The notes under the pieces were generated by a model that was given only the letters and a program-made list of their open reading frames with translations, made no database searches and was not told the DNA's origin. A DNA stretch of 5,181 bases from Nitrospira lenta (GTDB lineage Bacteria > Nitrospirota > Nitrospiria > Nitrospirales > Nitrospiraceae), in assembly GCA_945906715.1 (NCBI GenBank), contig CAMDRK010000211.1:1-5181 (forward strand). Direction: 5' to 3'. A program made the position numbers and the translations under genes. Position 1 is the stretch's first letter. Each line of letters starts with the position of its first letter. Below, in pieces: positions 1 through 5,049 of the stretch.

Positions 1-56
1 AGACCAACCAGCCCCACCGCACCGAGAAGATTGAACAGAATCGATGACCGTTTCAT
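1..56 (-). CDS. N-terminus of an exported protein, partial at the left edge
   Basis: Only the first 18 codons are present. They read MKRSSILFNLLGAVGLVG, a positively charged start followed by a hydrophobic stretch, which is the beginning of a signal peptide or N-terminal membrane anchor. The ATG (complement of 54-56) is supported by an AGGGGG ribosome binding site 6 nt upstream. The gene lies downstream of the 623-residue copper protein gene in the same direction, but a 321-bp spacer with a strong hairpin separates them, so co-transcription is uncertain. Too little is visible to name a family. The start is fairly secure; the product is unknown. Confidence 0.65.
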   Translation of the reverse strand, partial: MKRSSILFNLLGAVGLVG

Positions 57-62
57 TGAATA

Positions 63-68
63 CCCCCT
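63..68 (-). promoter_or_regulatory. Ribosome binding site AGGGGG
   Basis: On the minus strand AGGGGG lies 6 nt before the ATG whose complement is 54-56. It is the main support for treating the truncated left-edge reading frame as a real gene start. Confidence 0.6.
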
Positions 69-246
69 GGGTTAAGAAAGATGGCTACATCTAAGCCCAT
101 ATTTTGATTCTTGTCTGGTTGGTTTGACGGAAGAAAGGAAGAAAGGTAAACGGGAAAAATGAGGTAGATCCTGAGGCCTGTGTGGAACGGAGTCGGAGCG
201 CTCAGTGTGAATGGACTTCAGAATTGACGCTCGCGGTGAAGAATTA

Positions 247-277
247 CCGTTCGTGGTGAGCTTGTCGAACCATGAAC
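247..277. repeat. REP-like short palindromic repeat
   Basis: The arms GTTCGTGGT (249-257) and ACCATGAAC (269-277) pair over nine positions with one G-T wobble, around an 11-nt interior containing GAGCTTGTCGA. Very similar short palindromes (CGTTCG..TGAGCTTGTCGAA) are scattered through many GC-rich bacterial genomes. That resemblance is from memory; only one copy lies in this window, so repetition cannot be shown here. It sits in non-coding DNA, as expected of REP-type sequences. Confidence 0.5.
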
Positions 278-335
278 AGGAGCATACGCACTATTTGGTG
301 GTCGCTTAGTTAAATTCGGCGGGGTGAGGAAGAGC

Positions 336-366
336 GTCCAGCCTGGGGCTATGCCCCAGGCTGGAC
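336..366 (-). terminator. Strong stem-loop after the copper protein gene
   Basis: A perfect 14-bp inverted repeat, GTCCAGCCTGGGGC (336-349) and its complement (353-366), encloses a 3-nt loop. It begins 11 nt after the stop codon of the minus-strand gene, the usual place for an intrinsic terminator. No real U-tract follows on the minus strand (the next bases read GCTCTTCCTC), so it may act as an mRNA 3'-end stabiliser or a pause site rather than a classical terminator. Confidence 0.55.
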
Positions 367-377
367 TAAAAAGCTAC

Positions 378-2249
378 TTACTTACCGATCGGATTTTGCT
401 GCGCATCGGTCAGCTGATCCTTCCAGAATTGCGGAAGGTTCTGTACCCAGCCGTTATAGACAACCGGGACCGCGAGAACACCCTGGCCGCCCATGCCTTT
501 ATTCCCGACAACGGTGTCGTCGGTCGCAGTCGTGCCATCCGCCGCCGCTGTGAGGGCAACCGTCCCGGCAATTTTGGCATCGGCTGGATTGCCATCGTTA
601 TTGGGATCGGCATCCACAACAATCAGACGGTTGGAGAACTTGCTCGACACATAGGCGTAATACCCACCATCCTTCTTGGCTCCGTACTGCACTCCGTGGC
701 AGCCTGGATCGCAACCCAACATTGCCACCACTTTGTCTGTTGTTGGCAATCCAAGGCGTGTGTCGACGATTGTTATCGTCCCAGTGAGGGTATTGGCCGT
801 CACCATGCTCTTACCATTCGGACTGACCGGTGTCTGAATGGGCAGCGCCCCAACAGGGCCTGTGACGTTGGGATTATTGGGATCGGCAACGGGAATTGGA
901 TTGTAATTTGCCAGTAAGTTGATTGTGCCCAGCACGGACTCGCTCTGCGTATCAATTACCGTGATCGTGCTGTCCAACAAACTGGCCACGTAACTCTTTT
1001 TCGAATCGGGCGTCATGCCGACTGCAATTGGAATCACACCGGCCGGCAGGATCGCATCGATCCTATCCTGCGTGAAATTAAACTGGGTGCTGTCGCCCGA
1101 TAAGGCATTGGGCGTCACCATCAACTTCCCGTCATGGCTCATCCAATGGGCATGGGGATGGCCACGTCCGATATCGATGCGCCGCTCGACACCATTCGCC
1201 AGCGGGGAAAGCTCCACCACCGACTCGTTGCTCGCCGTGCCGTTTAATGCCACGTGCAGTTGATCTGTATCCACCCGCGTCATCACGTGGGACGGGCCTT
1301 CGCCGACCTCAATGTTGTTCACGAATGCGCCGGTTACCCGGTTGAACACTGCCAGCTTACTGTCGAACCATTGGGTCTGATAGATGAGGTTCTGGTTCCG
1401 GTCCGTCCACATGTTGTGGGGATTGTTCATATTGATATTCGGGAGCGCCACCTTGCGCGTCGCCTTCCAGGTCTGGCCGCTTATCGCTGTTGCCGTGCCG
1501 GGCTTGCTCTTGCCTGCAGTCTTCTCGAATTGCGTATCCACCCAGATCTCCCCGACAGCCGGTCCAGGATTCTCCAACTTATCGAGTGTGACGTCATTCC
1601 CCAAAACAGCACTCAAGGCCGCGGCAAGATTGGGAACGAGGATTTCTACGCCGTCGGGACCTGCAACCCGGACCGGCACCGGAGGATAGGTGATATGCCA
1701 CGGCTTATCGGAGGTATAGTCCTGCCAATTCGCCGGGTGGGTCGCAATGAAGAACGTCCGAAGCAAACGCAACGCAAGATCACTGAACGTCGGCACCTCG
1801 ATCCCATTTACCAAGCTGATCTTTTTACCCAAATCCAAACCCTCAGTGCTCGGATCGTCCACGATAACCGCGCCGAACATATAGGGGTGGATCTTGCAGG
1901 TGAAGACATAGAGGCCGGGCGTCTTTAACACCACCGAGTCGGAACCCTTGCGGGGCTCTGTATCGAACGGCATGTTCACTGCCCCTTTGGGATAGATCAG
2001 GCTGGTGCGGGTATGTACCGTGTTCGACTTGCCGGTGAACCGCACTTCCGTTCCAGGTGTGGCAACCGCCAGCGACTTGAACCCTGCGACCGGTCCAGCC
2101 GCATTATTGAACCAGGAGCCAGGCTCGTCCGTAAGCTCGAAGGTCACGCGAGGACCATCCGCATACACAAGGCTCACGGATGAGGCTGCAGCGAGTGCTA
2201 CGCACATCGCCACAGAACGGCAAATACGGGAAACAATACCACGCTTCAT
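378..2249 (-). CDS. Exported cupredoxin / YVTN-type beta-propeller fusion protein, probable periplasmic copper protein
   Basis: The 623-residue product starts with a signal peptide (about 1-30, cleavage after VYA). Residues about 33-132 form a cupredoxin-like domain. H79 and the loop C118-K-I-H121-P-Y-M124 match the type 1 copper ligand set His, Cys, His, Met, and the C-x2-H-x2-M spacing is that of amicyanin. After a linker (about 133-265) comes a beta-propeller of YVTN/nitrous-oxide-reductase-like type. Blade-like strands include a stretch near 415-445 with TITVIDT and one near 480-500 with TITIVDT. Histidines H278, H321, H332, H364, H366, H368 and H372, plus a C513-x3-C517-H518 motif, lie in the propeller. 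The start is supported by an AAAGGAGG site 6 nt upstream of the ATG. The family role is unknown to me; electron transfer or copper-dependent redox chemistry in the periplasm is an inference. Nitrous oxide reductase has these two folds in the opposite order, and the protein lacks an evident CuA site, so it should not be called NosZ. Confidence 0.88.
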   Translation of the reverse strand: MKRGIVSRICRSVAMCVALAAASSVSLVYADGPRVTFELTDEPGSWFNNAAGPVAGFKSLAVATPGTEVRFTGKSNTVHTRTSLIYPKGAVNMPFDTEPRKGSDSVVLKTPGLYVFTCKIHPYMFGAVIVDDPSTEGLDLGKKISLVNGIEVPTFSDLALRLLRTFFIATHPANWQDYTSDKPWHITYPPVPVRVAGPDGVEILVPNLAAALSAVLGNDVTLDKLENPGPAVGEIWVDTQFEKTAGKSKPGTATAISGQTWKATRKVALPNINMNNPHNMWTDRNQNLIYQTQWFDSKLAVFNRVTGAFVNNIEVGEGPSHVMTRVDTDQLHVALNGTASNESVVELSPLANGVERRIDIGRGHPHAHWMSHDGKLMVTPNALSGDSTQFNFTQDRIDAILPAGVIPIAVGMTPDSKKSYVASLLDSTITVIDTQSESVLGTINLLANYNPIPVADPNNPNVTGPVGALPIQTPVSPNGKSMVTANTLTGTITIVDTRLGLPTTDKVVAMLGCDPGCHGVQYGAKKDGGYYAYVSSKFSNRLIVVDADPNNDGNPADAKIAGTVALTAAADGTTATDDTVVGNKGMGGQGVLAVPVVYNGWVQNLPQFWKDQLTDAQQNPIGK

Positions 2250-2255
2250 ACTCGG

Positions 2256-2263
2256 CCTCCTTT
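2256..2263 (-). promoter_or_regulatory. Ribosome binding site AAAGGAGG
   Basis: A near-consensus Shine-Dalgarno sequence on the minus strand, 6 nt before the ATG at 2249. It fixes the start of the copper protein and suggests strong translation. Confidence 0.85.
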
Positions 2264-2274
2264 AGTAGCTATAG

Positions 2275-2315
2275 CTTCCTGCTTGCTTAGACGACATGCC
2301 GCTTCAAGCAGGAAG
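2275..2315 (-). promoter_or_regulatory. 11-bp inverted repeat in the leader of the copper protein gene
   Basis: CTTCCTGCTTG (2275-2285) and its exact complement CAAGCAGGAAG (2305-2315) flank a 19-nt interior. The arm centres are 30 bp apart, about three helical turns. The repeat lies 11 nt upstream of the ribosome binding site. In RNA it would be a hairpin next to the Shine-Dalgarno sequence; in DNA it could be a two-site operator. Neither role is proven. Confidence 0.5.
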
Positions 2316-2338
2316 AAACAGCGGTGCCATTCCGAAAC

Positions 2339-2508
2339 ATCGTTAACGAAATTTCAATTGCAGCTTGCGCCGCCTGAACATTGCTTACAGACAGAAATCG
2401 AGCGAGCCATTTCAAGTAAATCGTTTGCCACAATCAATTTATCTCTTCACTTCCTGTGAATCATTACTAGCAAACGATCTACCGCCTTCGTACTGGCAAA
2501 TCGTTAGC
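2339..2508. promoter_or_regulatory. Cluster of four ATCGTT(T/A)(G/A)C motifs, candidate regulator sites
   Basis: Four copies of one 9-mer lie in 170 bp: ATCGTTAAC at 2339-2347, ATCGTTTGC at 2420-2428, the same 9-mer inverted (GCAAACGAT) at 2470-2478, and ATCGTTAGC at 2500-2508. The two identical copies face each other as an inverted pair. The last copy lies just downstream of the candidate -10 box. This pattern suits operator sites for a DNA-binding regulator of the copper protein gene, but the regulator is not identifiable from this window. Confidence 0.4.
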
Positions 2509-2516
2509 AGTCGGCA

Positions 2517-2546
2517 CTTATAGCTGACAGACTCTTGATTTTTCAA
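2517..2546 (-). promoter_or_regulatory. Candidate sigma70 promoter for the copper protein gene
   Basis: On the minus strand TTGAAA (complement of 2541-2546) and TATAAG (complement of 2517-2522) are separated by 18 nt; each box matches the consensus at five of six positions. Transcription would start near 2510 and give a leader of about 260 nt before the ATG at 2249. A match of this quality can arise by chance, so the call rests on position and on the motif cluster beginning at the expected start site. Confidence 0.45.
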
Positions 2547-2569
2547 CGGCAAAGCTTCAGGAAATACCC

Positions 2570-2616
2570 CCCCCTTAAGTAGGGGGTGACGTGCGGATAG
2601 GCTCCTACCGCACGTC
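2570..2616. terminator. Tandem hairpins at the end of the glycosyltransferase remnant
   Basis: Two adjacent palindromes are visible. CCCCCT (2570-2575) pairs with AGGGGG (2581-2586). GACGTGCGGATAGG-like arms at 2588-2601 and 2604-2616 pair over 13 bp with a single bulged A and a 2-nt loop. The stop codon of the remnant (complement of 2605-2607) lies inside the second hairpin. The position suits a transcription terminator for the old gene, though no clear U-tract follows on the minus strand. Confidence 0.5.
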
Positions 2617-3032
2617 CCGGAAGAACGCTCGCGGCAGGATCGGCAGATGGAATTCGACGTGGAGGATGATGAGGAGACCACGCAGGAAACTGCGCCAGAC
2701 ACCTAACTTCAAGAACTTACACGCATCGGTTACGACGGCAGGCGAGAGCAGGAGTGGCCTGGTCACAGTTAGAAGGCGCTCGCACAAGGCCACATCTTCG
2801 AGGATGGGCCGATTGGGGAATCCGCCAAGCTGCTCGAATAATGGGCGGCGGATGAAGAGGGCTTGGTCGCCGTAAATGATCCGGCTGCGGATGCAACGAA
2901 AATTATCCAGGAGCGAGATCAGCTTGAGCCGCCAGTCGTCGCACTAGAGCTGGTGCCTGAACCAGCCGACTTGAATAGGCCCTCCTCCATCTCATTTATC
3001 CGCTGAATCGCATCGGCTGGACAAGAGGTTTC
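2605..3032 (-). pseudogene. C-terminal remnant of a TIGR04283-type family 2 glycosyltransferase
   Basis: The longest intact segment (minus strand, 2943 to 2605) encodes 112 residues. It includes IIYGDQALFIRRPLFEQLGG, then the ILEDVALCERL stretch, VVTDACKF, GVWRSFLRGLL and a C-terminal LPRAFFRDVR. This succession matches the C-terminal half of the TIGR04283 (rSAM/selenodomain-associated) glycosyltransferases, with the D-Q-A and E-D-V motifs typical of the GT-A catalytic domain. Upstream an in-frame amber codon (2944-2946) interrupts IQVGWFRHQL from CDDWRLKL. Beyond that the homologous text continues in another frame as ETSCPADAIQRINEMEEG (3032 to 2979), implying loss of one base near 2977-2981. 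The N-terminal nucleotide-binding half is not recognisable, so the gene is dead. Family assignment is by recognised motifs, not by a search. Confidence 0.75.
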
Positions 3033-3284
3033 TCACGGGTTTGAGCGCTCGGTACAAGACCATGAAGGTACTGCCATTGTTAATCCTCACTTCGACAGAC
3101 ACGGTCATATTTGGACAGGCTGATGCCATTTTCTCCCTGCTTCCTACGTATTTCCAGGGCCGCTACCTGCTAAGGCTTCTAACCTGCTGAACTTCCTTGC
3201 TCGATCCCGCACCGCACTGCGGCACACGCCTTGCTGCTGAGTTCTGGGTCGAAATTGATTCTCACGCTGCAAGGAGGTTCCGTC
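3033..3284. other. Spacer upstream of the small secreted protein gene
   Basis: No convincing gene is visible on either strand. Short open frames exist (a 45-codon minus-strand one at 2992-3129 and a 42-codon plus-strand one from 3062), but neither has good codon or family support. The stretch may hold unrecognisable decayed sequence from the N-terminal half of the glycosyltransferase, and must contain the promoter of the plus-strand gene; I could not identify boxes with confidence. Confidence 0.45.
3271..3277 (+). promoter_or_regulatory. Ribosome binding site AAGGAGG
   Basis: AAGGAGG lies 7 nt before the ATG at 3285. It decides the start: an in-frame ATG at 3231 lacks such a site and would put 18 extra residues before the signal peptide. 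Confidence 0.85.
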
Positions 3285-3677
3285 ATGAAGAACGAGAAAA
3301 AACAGATACTCCCGGTCCTGGTGAGCGCAGTGGCCATTGTTGCGTTGGCGATGACCCCGGCGCTGGCCAAAGACTCGAAATCCAAGAAATCCGACCACTC
3401 TTCTGCAAAGGCCGCGGCTCAAGAGGCCAGCCATGTTCCTGAACAAATCGATGCGCCTAAAGCCGGCCACCAGGACTCCTCACCTGGCCCGGCCTGGAGA
3501 ACCGTCGGCGGAACGCTGAAGAAAACCCAAGGTGACAGCTATACGGTTGAAGACTACGACGGCAATCAAGTCGTACTGCGCGTCGGGCAAGGCACGAAGC
3601 ACCTTCACAAGAAAAGGGTCGGGGACACTGTCCGCGCGGAAATTACGCGAGGCGGCTTCGCGAATTCCGTTCAGTAA
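3285..3677 (+). CDS. Small secreted protein of unknown function
   Basis: The 130-residue product starts with a clear signal peptide (about 1-28, cleavage after PALA). A lysine-, serine- and alanine-rich, probably disordered stretch follows (about 29-70). The C-terminal domain (about 71-130) begins WRTVGGTLKK and reads as alternating short beta strands: a TVEDYDGNQVVLRV segment, then KRVGDTVRAEIT. This arrangement resembles small OB-like or SH3-like beta domains (G-T-x4-G-D-x-Y-T-V-x-D-x-x-G) that I recall from small exported proteins of Nitrospira-type genomes; the family has no function I know of. The start at 3285 is chosen because of the strong ribosome binding site and because the signal peptide then begins directly at the methionine. 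It stands alone on the plus strand and ends before a strong terminator hairpin. Probable location is periplasmic or extracellular. Confidence 0.82.
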   Translation: MKNEKKQILPVLVSAVAIVALAMTPALAKDSKSKKSDHSSAKAAAQEASHVPEQIDAPKAGHQDSSPGPAWRTVGGTLKKTQGDSYTVEDYDGNQVVLRVGQGTKHLHKKRVGDTVRAEITRGGFANSVQ

Positions 3678-3725
3678 TTCTTATTTCGAATCCGCGCACC
3701 CACCTCACGCGCGGCAGTGTCCATA

Positions 3726-3756
3726 AACGGGCCGGCCCTGAACAGGCCGGCCCGTT
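3726..3756 (+). terminator. GC-rich terminator hairpin of the small secreted protein gene
   Basis: AACGGGCCGGCC (3726-3737) pairs perfectly with GGCCGGCCCGTT (3745-3756) around a 7-nt loop. The hairpin lies 48 nt after the stop codon. The following bases (CATTATC) form only a weak U-rich tail, so efficiency is unclear, but the 12-bp GC-rich stem at the end of a single-gene unit is a strong structural signal. It could work in both directions between the convergent genes. Confidence 0.7.
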
Positions 3757-3761
3757 CATTA

Positions 3762-3885
3762 TCAGGATGCTGAAAATGTCCGCCAGCTTTGTTCTCACTT
3801 CGCTCAGAGGCTCAACGGACCGAAGCGTACGCCTCGCCTCTTCGCTCGCTGCGGCCGCGCTGGACAGCCATTTTGAGCATCCTGA
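3762..3885. repeat. MITE-like element with 17-bp terminal inverted repeats
   Basis: The left end TCAGGATGCTGAAAATG (3762-3778) is the complement of the right end CATTTTGAGCATCCTGA (3869-3885) with one mismatch. The roughly 124-bp unit has no coding capacity; its interior carries repeated CTTCGCTC-type words (around 3798 and 3842). It lies between a plus-strand gene and a minus-strand gene that converge on it. I recall near-identical sequences as abundant intergenic repeats in Nitrospira genomes, but this cannot be checked here. No obvious target-site duplication flanks it. Confidence 0.65.
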
Positions 3886-3917
3886 GTCTTCCCACAGCCT
3901 GTTATGAGCCACCATGT

Positions 3918-4658
3918 TCATCGCGCCGATGCCTTCACCGATTTCTGAAAGACGATGTCGCCGTAATAGGCCGTGGCCTGCTCCTTGGTATTGTCCGTAT
4001 CGCTCATGATTGCGACGCCGTTAATCATCGGCGGTTCCTCTCCAAACGCTTTCTTGTAGTCTTCGTAAATATTCCGCTCTTCATCAACCCACATGCCCAC
4101 CTTCTGAGTGCCGCTCTCGACGATCACCATCTTGGCAAAATCGGTATAGGCATTTTCGACGATCGTGCCGACAGGCGTCATCGTGTCCCAGATATAGTTC
4201 AAGGCGGCGATGGGAATGTCGCCGAACAGGGCCTGCCCGGCTTTGAACTTCAGCTTCTTGCCAAAACTGACTTTGTCGGGATCGTATTCGAACGTAATGT
4301 AGAGCCTGGCGGGATAGTCATCCCCCTCCTTGCGAGTCACGTCGCTATTCCTTAGAAGATTGTCGACCTTCCAACGCCACCGGACGATTGGGTACTCTTT
4401 CGGATCGATCGCCACCGGCTTGATCAGGCCGGAAGCCGAGGCCTCGCTCACCGCCTTCACAATCGTCACGCCTCCATCCTTCACCACTTCATAGGAGGTA
4501 TGTTTGGGAATCTTCTTAAAGATGAGCGGCTTCCACCCATCAGGCATCGCCTGCCCGACCGTCCCGCTCGAAAACTTCCCCACTTCAATCACCGAGGGGC
4601 TCTCGGCCATGACCGCAAAAGGCGCACTCAGCAGCACAGCCAGCAGCAGCAACTTCAT
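3918..4658 (-). CDS. DUF3047 family exported protein
   Basis: The 246-residue product starts with a signal peptide (about 1-18, MKLLLLAVLLSAPFAVMA). Conserved DUF3047 segments follow: a W42 near the N-terminus, YPIVRWRWKVDNLL (89-102), GDDYPARLYITFEY starting at residue 112, a central LNYIWD segment, an NAYT segment, and near the C-terminus a GVAIMSDTDNT segment followed by AYYGDIVFQKS. Length fits the family, whose function is unknown; the tryptophan-rich beta pattern suggests a jelly-roll-like ligand-binding fold. The reading frame stays open 113 codons further upstream to 4997, but that extension is repeat DNA and the signal peptide begins exactly at 4658, so the short start is chosen. Its ribosome binding site is weak (GGAG about 14 nt upstream). 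The gene follows a flavoprotein reductase gene on the same strand, 388 bp away. Periplasmic location is likely. Confidence 0.87.
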   Translation of the reverse strand: MKLLLLAVLLSAPFAVMAESPSVIEVGKFSSGTVGQAMPDGWKPLIFKKIPKHTSYEVVKDGGVTIVKAVSEASASGLIKPVAIDPKEYPIVRWRWKVDNLLRNSDVTRKEGDDYPARLYITFEYDPDKVSFGKKLKFKAGQALFGDIPIAALNYIWDTMTPVGTIVENAYTDFAKMVIVESGTQKVGMWVDEERNIYEDYKKAFGEEPPMINGVAIMSDTDNTKEQATAYYGDIVFQKSVKASAR

Positions 4659-4689
4659 AAAGCCAACTTTTACTCCAGCCCCACTCTCA

Positions 4690-4764
4690 GAGGCAGGACG
4701 TGGTTCGCCTTCGACTGCGCGCATCGAACGAGCACCTTCCGAGCGTGCGCGTTCTGCGAGCAAG
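4690..4764. repeat. GC-rich repeat family, copy 1
   Basis: Positions 4696-4764 match 4958-5026 over 69 bp with a single mismatch (C4729 against G4991). The match weakens to two mismatches in the six bases before it. A short internal palindrome is present in the shared part (CCTTCGA ... TCGAACG-like arms around 4708-4730; perfect in copy 3). The outer right end differs from copy 3, so the full terminal inverted repeats are not kept here. Confidence 0.8.
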
Positions 4765-4871
4765 AAGGGCACCTGGCCACTCCCTCTCTCACCCCCTTCG
4801 CATTCTGCAAGGATTTCCACACCATTCTTCCCATCCACTTCTGCAGTGAGGGAGGATCGGTTATCCATACG

Positions 4872-4918
4872 TGCGCGCGTCCAACGAGGGCCTTCTGAGG
4901 CCGCGCGTTGCGCGAGCA
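4872..4918. repeat. GC-rich repeat family, diverged copy 2
   Basis: The 47-bp core aligns without gaps to the cores of copy 1 (4716-4762) and copy 3 (4978-5024), with about 36-37 identical positions. It starts TGCGCGCGTC and ends TGCGCGAGCA-like. The equal length and gap-free alignment argue for shared descent rather than chance GC-richness. Confidence 0.6.
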
Positions 4919-4950
4919 CCAGGATAATCGAGCCCCCTCCATCTCCTCCA

Positions 4951-5049
4951 TGAGGGCGGACGTGGTTCGCCTTCGACTGCGCGCATCGAAGGAGCACCTT
5001 CCGAGCGTGCGCGTTCTGCGAGCAAGGAAGGCGACCACGTCTGCCCTCA
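4951..5049. repeat. GC-rich repeat family, copy 3, with terminal inverted repeats
   Basis: The left end (4951-4971, TGAGGGCGGACGTGG then TTCGCC) and the right end (5030-5049, GGCGACCACGTCTGCCCTCA) are reverse complements apart from one mismatch and one single-base gap. The interior holds a further palindrome, CCTTCGA (4970-4976) with TCGAAGG (4986-4992). This gives a bounded 99-bp palindromic unit like a miniature inverted-repeat element. Its right-hand end includes the stop codon of the flavoprotein gene (complement of 5047-5049). Confidence 0.7.

Larger units (their letters stand above)
57..377. other. Intergenic spacer
   Basis: This 321-bp stretch holds no convincing gene on either strand. 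It contains the ribosome binding site of the left-edge gene, a purine-rich run with the 8-mer GGAAGAAA twice in tandem (129-144), a REP-like hairpin (247-277) and the stem-loop behind the copper protein gene (336-366). I could not pick out a clear sigma70 promoter for the left-edge gene. Confidence 0.6.
4659..5046. other. Repeat-filled spacer upstream of the DUF3047 gene
   Basis: This 388-bp stretch is made largely of three copies of one GC-rich repeat family (listed separately) plus a unique segment around 4781-4870. Long open frames cross it on both strands because the repeats contain few stop codons, but they show no protein family and their translations merely repeat words such as ERARSEGARSMRAVEGEPRP. 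I see no clear promoter for the DUF3047 gene. Confidence 0.6.

Noticed and set aside
324..917. 197-codon plus-strand open frame
   Set aside because: It lies antisense to the end of the copper protein gene, has no ribosome binding site or family features, and the minus-strand frame has clear domain content.
1254..1928. 224-codon plus-strand open frame
   Set aside because: It is antisense to the cupredoxin and early propeller region; its translation shows no recognisable domain.
378..2249. Identification of the large gene as nitrous oxide reductase (nosZ)
   Set aside because: The domain order is reversed, the cupredoxin loop is type 1 and not the binuclear CuA pattern, and the characteristic NosZ histidine pairs are not seen.
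2316..2333. Possible sigma54 promoter (TGGCAC then TTTCT on the minus strand)
   Set aside because: The -24 half is good but the essential GC of the -12 half is missing (TC instead).
2591..2875. 94-codon plus-strand open frame
   Set aside because: Its translation is arginine- and serine-rich without motifs, and the opposite strand encodes clear glycosyltransferase text.
2992..3129. 45-codon minus-strand open frame just upstream of the glycosyltransferase remnant
   Set aside because: It is in the same frame as the remnant's C-terminal part but does not resemble the glycosyltransferase N-terminus; recognisable family text at 2979-3032 is in another frame, so this frame is probably fortuitous.
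3062..3190. 42-codon plus-strand open frame with a hydrophobic start
   Set aside because: No ribosome binding site precedes it and the sequence after the start does not continue as a plausible exported protein.
3643..3921. 92-codon minus-strand open frame
   Set aside because: It runs through the 3762-3885 repeat and the terminator hairpin, so it is repeat-derived and not a gene.
4690..5049. CRISPR-like array
   Set aside because: There are only three copies, unevenly spaced, one strongly diverged, with large unrelated segments between them and no cas gene.
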